A stretch of DNA of 64,000 bases from CAVEFW01 sp963643505. GTDB taxonomy: Bacteria > Actinomycetota > Coriobacteriia > Coriobacteriales > Eggerthellaceae. The notes below the pieces were generated by a model. That model worked only from the letters and a program-made list of their open reading frames with translations, ran no database searches and was not told the DNA's origin. The DNA is taken from positions 1 through 64,000 of the forward strand of contig CAVIKF010000008.1 in the NCBI GenBank assembly GCA_963643505.1, in the 5' to 3' direction. Both the position numbers and the translations under genes were made by a program. Position 1 is the stretch's first letter. Every line of letters begins with the position of its first letter. Shown here piece after piece: positions 52,833 to 62,542 of this stretch.

Positions 52833-54095
52833 CTAGATGAGCTCTACCTCGATCTCGTCGCCGGGCTTCGGGGCGTTCGTCCTGTCGACAATGGCGAGCG
52901 CATCACATTGCATCATGCCAGCGCCCATGCTGCCGGGATTAGCAACGTAGTGGCCGTCTTCAACGGACAACGTGAAGAAGCGCATGAACTCCTCGTTGGG
53001 ATGACGATCGGCGCCCTTAGGCCCTTTGGGGCCCTTGCCGTCCTTTGGGTTGTTGGGTTTGGGGCCCATCGGCTGCTTCGACTCGGCAAGCACTGCCTTG
53101 ACCTTGGTGCGCGCAAACGCGGGCTTGCCCTGGAGTTTTGCAATCGCATAGCGGACGAGCCATTGCCACACGACGAATGCGGCCATCGTCGGTCCGGGGA
53201 GGTTTACGTGGGGCGTGCCGTCGATGACGCTCGCTGCGGCGACGCGCGCGGGGCGCAACAACACGCCGTGTTGGTAGAACGTTGCCCCTTCAGCGAGCAG
53301 TGCTGCGTTGAAGTCCTCGGAGCCCTTGGAGCTGCCGCCGTTGATGAGCACAAGGTCGGCGGCCTCGCGGGCACGCGCAAGCGCATCCACGAGCGCTGGC
53401 TTCGAGTCGCTCACGATAGGGAACATGATCGGGTCCGCGCCGGCATCGATGATGAGCTGGCGAATCATGAAGGAGTTGCTGTCGGCGATCTTGCCGCGTT
53501 GAAGTACCTCGCCTGCGGAGACGAGCTCATTGCCTGTGGGGATGAACGCGATGCGAATCTTGCGGCGGACGGGAATGACGGTGTGACCGACGCTTGCGAG
53601 AAGGGCCATCGTGCGCGCCGTAAGGACGGTGCCTGCAGGGAGGACGGGGTCGCCTACCTGCATGGTGCTGCCGGGTTGCTTGATCTTGTCGGGGCCCATG
53701 ATTGAGGGCGGGTCGTCGACGAGTCGGATGCCGCCGTTTCCGAGGAACTCGACCCCCTCGACGTGGGTCGTACAGTTGAATTCGTCGGGAAAATCGTCGC
53801 CCATGTCGGCGCGGACCCAGTCGACGCCTTCGACCCATGTTGCGGTCACCTCGTCGCTCGGCATGCCGTTTGCGAACGCCTCATAGAGCATAGCAACCGA
53901 ATCGCCTTGGGCGGATTTGCCCGAGGGGAGTTGGTAGCGGGAGACCATGTCGCGCGCCAACACGCGTCCCGCGCATTCTTGGAGAGGAAGGATCTCCTCA
54001 CCCTCGATCGCTTCGATGGCGCCGAGGAATTTCTCGACGAACTCGGTGCGGGGTATCGGACCCAGCCCGATGCCGGCGTCGGTGACAAGTGCCAT
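52833..54095 (-). CDS. moeA: Divergent molybdopterin molybdenumtransferase (MoeA family)
   Basis: ATG follows AGGAGG by six bases. The 420-residue protein keeps the MoeA layout: an N-terminal beta region, PAGTVLTARTMALLASVGHT, the PTGNELV and NGGSSKGSEDF segments of the MogA-like domain, and a C-terminal beta barrel (ANPGSMGAGMM). The usual SAMDGYA motif is replaced by SAQGDSVA, and a Pro/Gly/Lys-rich insert (KPNNPKDGKGPKG) interrupts the C-terminal part. It probably inserts molybdenum into molybdopterin or is a specialised paralogue. No other moa or mob gene is nearby. Confidence 0.8.
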   Translation of the reverse strand: MALVTDAGIGLGPIPRTEFVEKFLGAIEAIEGEEILPLQECAGRVLARDMVSRYQLPSGKSAQGDSVAMLYEAFANGMPSDEVTATWVEGVDWVRADMGDDFPDEFNCTTHVEGVEFLGNGGIRLVDDPPSIMGPDKIKQPGSTMQVGDPVLPAGTVLTARTMALLASVGHTVIPVRRKIRIAFIPTGNELVSAGEVLQRGKIADSNSFMIRQLIIDAGADPIMFPIVSDSKPALVDALARAREAADLVLINGGSSKGSEDFNAALLAEGATFYQHGVLLRPARVAAASVIDGTPHVNLPGPTMAAFVVWQWLVRYAIAKLQGKPAFARTKVKAVLAESKQPMGPKPNNPKDGKGPKGPKGADRHPNEEFMRFFTLSVEDGHYVANPGSMGAGMMQCDALAIVDRTNAPKPGDEIEVELI

Positions 54096-54132
54096 GGGTA
54101 CCTCCTAGGAGAAATGAGTGTATGCGTACATT

Positions 54133-54138
54133 ATTGTA
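54133..54138 (-). promoter_or_regulatory. Candidate -10 for moeA (TACAAT, minus strand)
   Basis: TACAAT on the minus strand lies 37 bases before the ATG. A TTAACA is found 15 bases further upstream, slightly close for a -35. Confidence 0.4.
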
Positions 54139-54164
54139 TCCTTAAATAATTAATGTTAATTAAC

Positions 54165-54170
54165 TATAAT
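54165..54170 (+). promoter_or_regulatory. Consensus -10 (TATAAT) for the surface protein/ABC operon
   Basis: A perfect TATAAT with TTAAAT 17 bases upstream lies in an AT-rich block that includes the palindrome ATTAATGTTAAT. It would drive the rightward operon with a 5' UTR of about 110 bases. Confidence 0.55.
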
Positions 54171-54192
54171 TCCTACTAAGGATAATTTGGCA

Positions 54193-54263
54193 TCTGAGGG
54201 TTACAAGGACTCTGAGGTTTACAAGGACTTTGAGGTTGTTTGGCATCTGAGGTTGGCAAGGAC
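54193..54263. repeat. 18-bp minisatellite in the 5' UTR
   Basis: Four units start at 54193, 54211, 54229 (17 bp) and 54246, with pattern TCTGAGG-TT-CAAGGAC. They lie between the -10 box and the start codon. Confidence 0.8.
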
Positions 54264-54286
54264 TTTGGACGTAAGGGAGAAAAGTC

Positions 54287-57200
54287 TTGGTTGAGACCAA
54301 GCCCACCGGGCAACATAGCCTTTTGGAGCGCACGTGCGTGAAGGATGTTGCGGCTAAGATTCTCCGTGCCGGGCTTGCCGTTCCTTTGAGCGTGTGCCTT
54401 GTCCCTACCGCAGCACTCGCCCAGGACAGCGCAACCCAATCGGATTCGTTGCCGTCCGCCTCCCTCGAGGAGACATCTGCCCAGACGTCGTCCGCATCGT
54501 TGTCTGTATTCTCACCTATATCCGAGACCGCATCGGACGCGGCCACCGGGTCTTCCCAACGCTCCCACGTATCGTCTTCGACATGCGATGCCGCGGCGGC
54601 CGAGGAGGGCGGCGCGCTTCCCGCGGAGATCGGGGCCATCGACCAAGGCGCGCTCTCCACGACGACCGAGGCCATCGACCTCAGCGCTCTCATCGTGGGG
54701 CAACAGGCAAGCTCTTCGACCACTATCGTGCTGACCGAGGGAGGTACGTACCGCTTGACCAGCGACATCACGACGAGCAAGCGTCTTGAGATCAAAGCAC
54801 CAGACGCCGATGTCACCATCGACCTCTCGTCGTTCTCGCTGACGTTCGATACGCCGCGTCAAGAGATGTCGACCTTGGCGCAGGGACTTGTGGTCCGAGC
54901 GGCAAAATCCGTCAACGTCACAGGCTCGCTCGACACGCTCGAGTCGGACCAGATTATCTTGACGAGCTCGAGCAAAACGCAGGGACTTGGATCCGCCGTC
55001 ACCGCGGTGGCTGCAGGATGTGACGTCTCGCTCGGCAATGTCGGAATCCGCGTTTCCGGTGTTGACGAGGGCGCGCAGCTTCGCACGCTGAACGCGGAGG
55101 GCATCCGCGCCACCAAGGGCTCGCTTGAACTCGACGGGGTTGCGGTCACGGTCGATCTGAGCAACCAGACCGAGGTCAACAATACGGTCAATGCGATGAA
55201 GGGTGCCCCTGTCGGCGTCTATGTCGGCGCAAGCGTTAAGGCGGCGCGCCTCGGTGACTCTGCCATTGTTGTGCATGGTACGCCAAACGTCGCGGTCGAT
55301 ACGCTCTCGCGCGACCTTCAACCTGGTAGCGCCACCGGCATCTACTCCCTCATGAGCGACTCGGCGATCGAGGTGTCTTCAACCTCTTTTGACGTTGACG
55401 CGCCGATTGGATTGGCGACGGGCATCAACGCTGTCAAGATGGCGCTTGGGGGCAGCGAGGCGACGAGCGACAACGGGGGCAGCGAGAAAAACGGCCTCAG
55501 CGAGGCGACGGGTGGCAGCAAGGAGAACCGCCTCAGCAAGGTGATGGGCATCAGCGTCAACGTGAACGCGAAGCAGCGCGCTATAGCGGTCCAAGCGAGC
55601 GGCGGTGTGTCTTCCGCGGCGCTGAACTGCGAGCTTGCGGTGACGTACAAGGGCGCGAGCGTCCCTTCCGTTGCCTGTGCGCTTTACAATGCGACCGAGA
55701 GCGCCTTTGTGTTGGGGAAGGAGTTTGGCGGCGCGGGCCTCGGGGTCGTCGTCGGTGCTTTCGGCGGGTCCCAAAATGCCGATGGGGCGTATTTCGCCTC
55801 CTTCTCTGACGAGATTGCGACAAGCGATTGGGATCGCTTTGCAGGCATGTTTATCAACGGGCTGTCCTCGGGCGCACCGTGTGCGGTCGACGCCAACGAA
55901 CGGGGCCTCTTCTTCCGGTTTGACGCTGCAAGCGCGCGGGCGATCGTTGAGACGGCGGAAGGGGAGACGCTGTACTGTTCCTCGGCCCAAGAGGCGCTCG
56001 ACAAGGCGACTACCGGCTCGACGGTGCGGTTGATGGCGGATTCGGATGCAGTTGCGTTCGCGGGGGACGCACAAGAGGGCGACGAGTTTGCGCTCGATTT
56101 GTGCGGACATGCGCTCGCGGGGCTTTCTACCTCCTCACGCGGGACACTTTTTGTCAAGGACTCTTTGGGGACAGGCTCGATTATCGGCACGGTAACTGCA
56201 GGAGATGCGGGGTCGTTGATCCTCAACTCCATCGAGGTGACCGTCATCGACCATGTGCAAGCCGCAATTGGTGTGCGCGTTGGCGCCCATGCGCATTTCG
56301 AGGCGCACAACTGCGCGATCTCTGTGAGCTCGTACACTTCCCAAGTGTGTGCAATCACAGCCGAGAGCGCGGGCGATGCAACGACTATCCTCGACGGATG
56401 TACCGTTAACGCCACGACCTATGCGGGCAGCGAAGCGGCTTTCGGCATCGTCAGCCGCGCAGAGCAGGGCGCTCTCAAGGTGTATGGATGCACGGTGGTC
56501 GTGCGCTCCATGAAAGGAACCTGTGGGGGCATCGACGCGGTTACTGGCGTCGAGGTCTCCTCCACGCACATCGGCGTCACGGCCGCGTGCGATGCGCAAA
56601 GCGCTTGGGGCATCAAGCTGTCGGGAGACGGGGCTTGGGGCCGTATCATGGAGAGCGCGATCAGCGTCTTGTCAGAGGATGCGAGCCTTTCGGGAGAGTA
56701 CTGGTGTCTTCAGGCCGACTCGACGTTAAGCCCTAGCAACGAAGTGGCTTGGACATTTGACGGTGCGTGCTCTTTTATAAGCGCGAGGAACACCGTTTTG
56801 AGTCTGAGCGGTGCGCCCGTTGTGTTGGGGGCGGGGTTTGCTGCGGAAAGCGGGAGCATCTTCCTTCGCGATAGCGGGCTTGCCAACAACACCATTGCGA
56901 CGGCGCGCGACGCTGCCCAAGATCTTGCCGCCGTTGCCGGTTCCTTTGCCTCGATTGCGGGCGATGTCCGAGAGGGATGGCTTGTCGTTCCCTCAGACGA
57001 GGGGTCAAGCCTGCGTTGGACGCGCACGCCGGCGGTGTCGAATCCCGTGCGGGGAGAGTCGTATTCCTCTCTCAAGGAGGCAATTGCCGCCTCAACTTCG
57101 GGTGACACCCTTGTGTTGCTTGCTGACTGTACCGAGCATGCGATGGAGATAGACCACGGCGTCGAGATTGACCTGGCGGGGCATGTGCTCACGCTTGCCG

Positions 57201-60010
57201 CCTATGATGACGCATCGCGTGAGAGAGCAGGCGCCGCGCTTGTGTACAACGGGCAGGACACACTTGTGTTTCGAGATTCCAGTGCCGAACATGTCGGCGC
57301 CGTTCGCGCCCTTGTCGGTGCGCGTCATGAGGCATCAGCAAGCGCGACCACCTATGTTGGCTTTTCCATTGCGGCGGGCGGCACGCTTGTCTTCGACCGA
57401 TGCGAGGCGGAGGTGGGATATGCTGGAGTTGGCGAGGCGACGGCCTTGTCGCTCATAGGGGTTGCGGTCGATGACGGCTCGCTCTCCCTTGTCAATGGAA
57501 CAACCCTGCACGCCCTTCTCGACGGCACTACCTATGCCCTCGCGATGACGGGCATCGAGGTCGCCCAGTCAGGAAAAGTGTCGGGGGAGGTCCCTTGTGT
57601 ATCAATCTCTGCGGACAGCGCCTGCACGGTCGACAACTCCGCACCGTCTGCGCTCAGGGGCGCCGTGGCGACCGTTGCCCGCACGAGCACGAACACGGCG
57701 GTTGCGAGCCGCAACGCGAACCTCGTGCGCTTCTACCCCGCGCAAGGTAGCGATTTGTACGAGGAGATCCAGGAGAAGTTCAGGGCCCAGGCGAAATACG
57801 ACGGCACCTACCCGGCCAACGTGGCCGATGCCGATGACGTCGTGTACGGCACCCGGGTCTACTACGCGGCCCAGCTCGCGCTCGACAACGGCCTGCTTGT
57901 TTGGGCGTATTCCGACCCGGTGGGCGCGGACGAGGTGGGTCCGATTGAAAACGTCGTCGCGACGTCGTTTTTCACCTCCTCGAAATACAACCTCGTTCCC
58001 ACCGCATGCGCCATCCGTTCTTCCTCCTCCTTCGAGGGGTCCTTGATCGTCGAAGGCAAGGTTGCAGCGACGTGCGATGCCGGAGACGCGACCGGCATCG
58101 ACTGTCCCTCACAGGCACGTTGTGAGATTGGCGAGACGGCGCAGGTCACGGCGCAGGCGGGGGACAAACCGGTGTACCGCCTCGGAGGGTTGTTCGACCT
58201 GCGCGACCATATCGCTCTCGGCGGCGAGGAGGGCGAGGTCGTCCAATATCCGGAAAACGACAAGGAGCACCTCGTCACGTACGAGTATCCGTCAGCGCGC
58301 GCCCTTTCCGAGGAGATGGTGCAGACGGGATCTGCGACCAAGATCAACTCGGCAGCAACGCTTTCTGAGCGTGCGGGCAGAGACGAGCCGGCCCTCTTGA
58401 CGCAGCTGCCCGATTTCGCCAGTGCAGACGTTGCGGTGACGCTTACGGGTGTGCGCACGTCTTCGGGGGAGTTGGGCGCGGACGTGAGCGCGACGGTTGG
58501 ACGGGACGACTCTCTTGCGTCCATCGCCTCGATGATCTCCGATACGCCCGACTACACTGAGGGCGGTCTGCGCTTCCATTTCGTGGGATGGCGTGTGCGC
58601 GGGGCATCGAGCACGCTTGTGTACAGTGCCTGCGCGATCGCGAGCGGGGAGGTTGTCGCATCCGCTCTTCCGGGATCCTCTGACGGCGCGGTGACACTTG
58701 ACGCGTGCTACGTCGCGGCGGGTGCGGGGCAGCACGTCATCACGTTCCTTGTTGATTCTTATGCCTATAGTTACGCGTCCCAAGCGGGTGCGACCCCGAG
58801 CTTTTCCCTCGTCCAAGCGGGGCGGGGCACAGAGACGCCTCCCAAGGTCAATGTCGAGGAGAACACCGACTATGCCTTCAGCGGATGGACGGGAGCGAGC
58901 GGAGAGGTCTATCGCAGCTCTCTTCCTGCGGTTGTAAGTGATGCAACCTACATCGCAAACTTCGACTGCACGCCGGCCTCCCTGTCTTTGACGTTTTCCT
59001 ATTGGGGTCAAGCCGACGGCAGGCTCGTTCGCAAAACGACGACCGAGGCCGTCCCCTTCGGCAGCGACCCCTCTTCGGTTGCCGCAAAGCTGATGGAGGG
59101 CGTTGAGTCATTCGTCGTCGACGGCGACCAAGAGTACCGCTTCGTCGGATGGGCGCCTCGCGGGTGCGATGACGAGGCATTGTTTGGCTTGCAGCTTCCA
59201 ACGGTGGAGGCCTCTGATACCTACTACGCTGTTTACGAGAGCTCCTCCTTGCGTTACTCGGTGTCGTTTATCGTCGACGGCGTGGTCCATGCGGTGGCAC
59301 AAAGCGTCTCTCCGCTGCTCACAATTGACCAGGTCATGACGCAATTTGGTATAGAGAGCCCCCTCGGCCAAGACGGGGCGACCTTCCGCGGGTGGGGCCT
59401 ATCTCCCGACGCGACATCCATCGTTCGCACGAGCCTTCAGACGGTGTACGACCTCGCGGAGGCGGGGGTGGCATCGCTTGGCTTGTATGCGCTGTTCAAT
59501 GTGCCGACACCAAGCGAAGATCCGGATACTTCCAAGGACGAAGATGGGTCGGGCGACGACTCGTCGAAGACGCCCGTCGATCCCGCTGTCGAGGACGACG
59601 ACGAGGCGAACATCATCGTCACCCCTGCGATTACGCGCCAAGACGCCCCCGACGCGGTTGTGGTTTCGGAGGGCGGTTCCCCGTCGAGTTCGAGTGCCCT
59701 GGCTCGCTCAGCGTCCGGTTCCTCTGGCGTCTCGGCGGTGGCGGGAACCCTCGAGTCTGCCGCGGTCGCGTCATCGAGCACGGACGGCGCCGCCTCGGTA
59801 CGCGAGGTTGTTGAGGGCGACGTATCAACCGACCTCGTCTTAGACAGCTCCGACCCCGCCAACGTCTTCGCGTTTGCTGCGGCGGTGCTCGCCGCCCTCC
59901 TCGCTGCTGCGGCGGCGACCTGGCGTTCCCTTCGCAACGGTGCGCTTGACCGCGCATCCGACGAGAGCGACAAGAGCGAACCGGCCTCCACGAGAAACAT
60001 CGAGTTCTGA
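54287..60010 (+). CDS. 1907-residue membrane-anchored surface protein
   Basis: The start is TTG, nine bases after AAGGGAGA. The signal peptide has a long n-region and ends TAALAQ. A Ser/Thr/Ala linker (45-130) precedes a very long region (about 140-1370) of short beta-strand repeats with recurring VTVDLSS, LILNSIEVT and LVFRDSS patterns, suggesting a parallel beta-helix. About 1378-1740 there are several InlB/Flg_new-type domains (FVGWRVRG, YAFSGWTG, FRGWGLS). An acidic linker, a membrane helix (about 1855-1880) and a basic then acidic tail follow; there is no LPXTG. The TGA stop overlaps the ATG of a FecCD permease, so it belongs to the transporter operon and may capture or present the transported substrate (inference). 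Confidence 0.88.
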   Translation: MVETKPTGQHSLLERTCVKDVAAKILRAGLAVPLSVCLVPTAALAQDSATQSDSLPSASLEETSAQTSSASLSVFSPISETASDAATGSSQRSHVSSSTCDAAAAEEGGALPAEIGAIDQGALSTTTEAIDLSALIVGQQASSSTTIVLTEGGTYRLTSDITTSKRLEIKAPDADVTIDLSSFSLTFDTPRQEMSTLAQGLVVRAAKSVNVTGSLDTLESDQIILTSSSKTQGLGSAVTAVAAGCDVSLGNVGIRVSGVDEGAQLRTLNAEGIRATKGSLELDGVAVTVDLSNQTEVNNTVNAMKGAPVGVYVGASVKAARLGDSAIVVHGTPNVAVDTLSRDLQPGSATGIYSLMSDSAIEVSSTSFDVDAPIGLATGINAVKMALGGSEATSDNGGSEKNGLSEATGGSKENRLSKVMGISVNVNAKQRAIAVQASGGVSSAALNCELAVTYKGASVPSVACALYNATESAFVLGKEFGGAGLGVVVGAFGGSQNADGAYFASFSDEIATSDWDRFAGMFINGLSSGAPCAVDANERGLFFRFDAASARAIVETAEGETLYCSSAQEALDKATTGSTVRLMADSDAVAFAGDAQEGDEFALDLCGHALAGLSTSSRGTLFVKDSLGTGSIIGTVTAGDAGSLILNSIEVTVIDHVQAAIGVRVGAHAHFEAHNCAISVSSYTSQVCAITAESAGDATTILDGCTVNATTYAGSEAAFGIVSRAEQGALKVYGCTVVVRSMKGTCGGIDAVTGVEVSSTHIGVTAACDAQSAWGIKLSGDGAWGRIMESAISVLSEDASLSGEYWCLQADSTLSPSNEVAWTFDGACSFISARNTVLSLSGAPVVLGAGFAAESGSIFLRDSGLANNTIATARDAAQDLAAVAGSFASIAGDVREGWLVVPSDEGSSLRWTRTPAVSNPVRGESYSSLKEAIAASTSGDTLVLLADCTEHAMEIDHGVEIDLAGHVLTLAAYDDASRERAGAALVYNGQDTLVFRDSSAEHVGAVRALVGARHEASASATTYVGFSIAAGGTLVFDRCEAEVGYAGVGEATALSLIGVAVDDGSLSLVNGTTLHALLDGTTYALAMTGIEVAQSGKVSGEVPCVSISADSACTVDNSAPSALRGAVATVARTSTNTAVASRNANLVRFYPAQGSDLYEEIQEKFRAQAKYDGTYPANVADADDVVYGTRVYYAAQLALDNGLLVWAYSDPVGADEVGPIENVVATSFFTSSKYNLVPTACAIRSSSSFEGSLIVEGKVAATCDAGDATGIDCPSQARCEIGETAQVTAQAGDKPVYRLGGLFDLRDHIALGGEEGEVVQYPENDKEHLVTYEYPSARALSEEMVQTGSATKINSAATLSERAGRDEPALLTQLPDFASADVAVTLTGVRTSSGELGADVSATVGRDDSLASIASMISDTPDYTEGGLRFHFVGWRVRGASSTLVYSACAIASGEVVASALPGSSDGAVTLDACYVAAGAGQHVITFLVDSYAYSYASQAGATPSFSLVQAGRGTETPPKVNVEENTDYAFSGWTGASGEVYRSSLPAVVSDATYIANFDCTPASLSLTFSYWGQADGRLVRKTTTEAVPFGSDPSSVAAKLMEGVESFVVDGDQEYRFVGWAPRGCDDEALFGLQLPTVEASDTYYAVYESSSLRYSVSFIVDGVVHAVAQSVSPLLTIDQVMTQFGIESPLGQDGATFRGWGLSPDATSIVRTSLQTVYDLAEAGVASLGLYALFNVPTPSEDPDTSKDEDGSGDDSSKTPVDPAVEDDDEANIIVTPAITRQDAPDAVVVSEGGSPSSSSALARSASGSSGVSAVAGTLESAAVASSSTDGAASVREVVEGDVSTDLVLDSSDPANVFAFAAAVLAALLAAAAATWRSLRNGALDRASDESDKSEPASTRNIEF

Positions 60011-61278
60011 TGGCCGGGTTGCGTGGGTTGAAACGTCGGGCGGATACGCTGGTGGCACGCGATATCGCCTTCAGCGATGACGGCGACAACGACTACGCCG
60101 ATCAGGTGAGGATCGGCCACGGCGTCGACCCCCGCACGCGCGTGATCATCGTTTTGGGTGTCGTACTTGTCGTGCTGTACGTCTTCGGGCTCATCGTGCC
60201 CAAAAACATCATCAACACGGGCTTGAACGAGTCGGGAATCAACAAGGGCTACACGCTCAGCTGGTTTGTTGAAGCGCTCATGACGAACATGAACGACCTC
60301 GTCGCCGTTGTGTGTGGCAACGGCTCTGTCGAGCAGGCGGTCCCATTGTGTACGCTTGTCATCGTCGCGCTCACGGGCGCGGGGATGGCGATGTGTGGCT
60401 CGGTATACCAGGGAACGTTCAAAAACGCGCTTGTGTCTCCCTCGACGCTCGGCGTTATGAGCGGCGCGAGCCTTGGCATGACGCTTTGGGTCCTCCTGTT
60501 TGTCGCGGATGACGCGTTTGAGGAGCCATGGACGTTGGCTCATATCGAATCGCAGGGTCCGTTTTCCTACCTTTGGGATATGTACGGGCTTGCCATCTGC
60601 TCCTTTGTCGGATGTATTCTTGTGGTCTTTCTCGTTGTCGCGAGCATTCGCATCGTCGGCGGCGGTCGCACGTCGGGCATCATGATGATCGTCACCGGTC
60701 AGGTGCTCGGCGCGGTCATGGGTGCGCTGACCAACACGGCGCGCTACTACTATGTCGAGACCAATCCCGAGGGGCTCAAGGCACAGTTGCTCCAAGAGTT
60801 GCAAATCGCCTCGTTCTACCGCTCGTTCACGATAGTCGACATCCTCGCGGTTGGCATTCCGCTTCTCCTCACGTTCTTGCTGATTATGCGCTTGCGGCAA
60901 AAGATGATGGCGCTTTCCTTCGATGAGGCGGAGGCGCGCACGATGGGTGTCGACGTGAAACTCATCCGCTATGGCATCATCGCGCTTTGCACACTGACGA
61001 CCGCCATCGTCGTGAGCTTTTGCGGCCACGTCGGTTTCGTTGGCTTCCTCGTACCCCATATGGCGCGTCGTCTCGTTGGCCCGAACTTCAGGTATCTGCT
61101 TCCTGCGGCGACACTGCTCGGCGCGGTTTTCGTATTGGCTGCCTACCTCGTCATCGCGATTACGCTCGGACCTGATTACGAGACGATGACCGGCATGTTC
61201 ATCAGCATCTTGGGCGCGACGATCTTTCTTATCACGGCGCTTAGTGGGAAGGGGGGTGCCCAAGGTGAGTTCCGATAG
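60010..61278 (+). CDS. FecCD/BtuC-family ABC permease
   Basis: The ATG overlaps the previous stop (ATGA-type coupling). At 422 residues it is longer than the usual 330: there is a 45-residue charged N-terminus and a long first external loop (about 65-110). The remaining helices and the GFVGFLVPHMARRLVGPNFR segment, which contacts the ATPase, are typical of permeases for iron-siderophore, heme or cobalamin. It would form a heterodimer with the next gene product. Confidence 0.92.
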   Translation: MAGLRGLKRRADTLVARDIAFSDDGDNDYADQVRIGHGVDPRTRVIIVLGVVLVVLYVFGLIVPKNIINTGLNESGINKGYTLSWFVEALMTNMNDLVAVVCGNGSVEQAVPLCTLVIVALTGAGMAMCGSVYQGTFKNALVSPSTLGVMSGASLGMTLWVLLFVADDAFEEPWTLAHIESQGPFSYLWDMYGLAICSFVGCILVVFLVVASIRIVGGGRTSGIMMIVTGQVLGAVMGALTNTARYYYVETNPEGLKAQLLQELQIASFYRSFTIVDILAVGIPLLLTFLLIMRLRQKMMALSFDEAEARTMGVDVKLIRYGIIALCTLTTAIVVSFCGHVGFVGFLVPHMARRLVGPNFRYLLPAATLLGAVFVLAAYLVIAITLGPDYETMTGMFISILGATIFLITALSGKGGAQGEFR

Positions 61279-62542
61279 GCACGTGCCCCGTTTTGCGGGC
61301 AACGCCACCGCGATCGAGATTGCGCGCCTCCAAAACGGTGAGGAATTGCCTTCGCCGTCGTCTCCCGTAACCGGCGCAGACCGCCCTGTGAGCCAGGCGC
61401 AGACGAACAGGCGCCTACGTTTTGAGCGTGCAGATACGCGGAACAAGGTCGTGGTGTGTGTGGCGGTGCTCGCCGTGCTCGTGTTTTTCAGCCTTTGTCT
61501 CACCGGCGCCGCGGGCCAATACTACTTGGGGAGCTACGGGTACGCCACCTACTCGCCGTTTCAGGTCGCCTACGTGCTCTATCTGCATGCGTATAATGCA
61601 ATCGGCTCCCTGACCCATTGGTTTGACCCGTATTCGAACCAATGGCTCCTCGAGAACGCGGAGGGGTATTGGGCGATATTCAACCGACTCGGCGTCATCG
61701 TCATCACGATGCTTTGTGCGGTTCTGCTTTCCATCTCGGGTATGTTGTACCAAAACGTGTTCAAGAACCCCATCGCCGGACCGGGCATGCTCGGGGTTTC
61801 GAGTGGCGTGACACTTGGCATGATGATCCTCGTCGCCGTGTGGGGGACGGGCGCAACCTCGATGCTCCAAGAGCGATACCTTTTGTGCTACGGGCTCGGC
61901 GCACTCATCTTGGTGTTCGTGATATTTGCAGGATGGAAGCTCTCGGGGCGGGGTCGCCCGTTCGACGTCGTCACGATGTTGCTCATAGGCTCGATCCTAG
62001 CCCAACTCATCGGCTTCGTGGTCAGTTTCGTGACGCTGTTCGTCATGGACGATACCTCCTACGACATCTATTTCGAGCTCTCGCAGATGCTCACCGTAGA
62101 TACCTCGGAGCTGAGCTGGGCGTGTCTTTCCATCGCCGTTCTTGCGTCGTTTGTACCGGTGTATTTGCTGCGCTTCCACATGAACGCGCTCGGGCTCGAC
62201 GAGACCGAGATGCGCATTTTGGGATTGTCGGGGGTGCGCCTGCGCGGCGTCGCGCTCGTGTGTGGCGCGATCATGATCTTGGCGGCTCAAATCCATGTCG
62301 GCATGGTTGGTCTCGTCAGTCTGGTCGTCCCCCTTGTCGCCCGGCGTCTGTTCGGGTGCGAGTTCAGAAAGCAGATGGTAGGGTGTGCGTGTTTGAGCAC
62401 GATCTTGCTTGTCGTGTGCCGCGACATTGCCGATCTCATCCCATTCGTGGGTGACGGGATCGCAATCGGCTCTGTCGTCGGCGTGGCGATGGTGCCCCTG
62501 TTCCTTTTGATTGTCGCAAGACAGACGAGGAGGGACGCGTAG
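61265..62542 (+). CDS. FecCD/BtuC-family ABC permease, second subunit
   Basis: The start is GTG 61265, eight bases after GGAAGGGGGG and overlapping the previous gene by 14 bases. The 425-residue protein has a hydrophilic 60-residue N-terminus, then a helix, a long loop (about 90-150) and the core helices with ISGMLYQNVFKNPIAGPGMLGVSSG and GMVGLVSLVVPLVARRLFGC. It pairs with the preceding permease. Both share the enlarged first external loop, perhaps to dock a large surface partner. Confidence 0.92.
   Translation: MSSDRHVPRFAGNATAIEIARLQNGEELPSPSSPVTGADRPVSQAQTNRRLRFERADTRNKVVVCVAVLAVLVFFSLCLTGAAGQYYLGSYGYATYSPFQVAYVLYLHAYNAIGSLTHWFDPYSNQWLLENAEGYWAIFNRLGVIVITMLCAVLLSISGMLYQNVFKNPIAGPGMLGVSSGVTLGMMILVAVWGTGATSMLQERYLLCYGLGALILVFVIFAGWKLSGRGRPFDVVTMLLIGSILAQLIGFVVSFVTLFVMDDTSYDIYFELSQMLTVDTSELSWACLSIAVLASFVPVYLLRFHMNALGLDETEMRILGLSGVRLRGVALVCGAIMILAAQIHVGMVGLVSLVVPLVARRLFGCEFRKQMVGCACLSTILLVVCRDIADLIPFVGDGIAIGSVVGVAMVPLFLLIVARQTRRDA

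Noticed and set aside
59437..61503. 688-codon minus-strand frame
   Set aside because: It spans three functional genes on the other strand and is low complexity, so it is a shadow.
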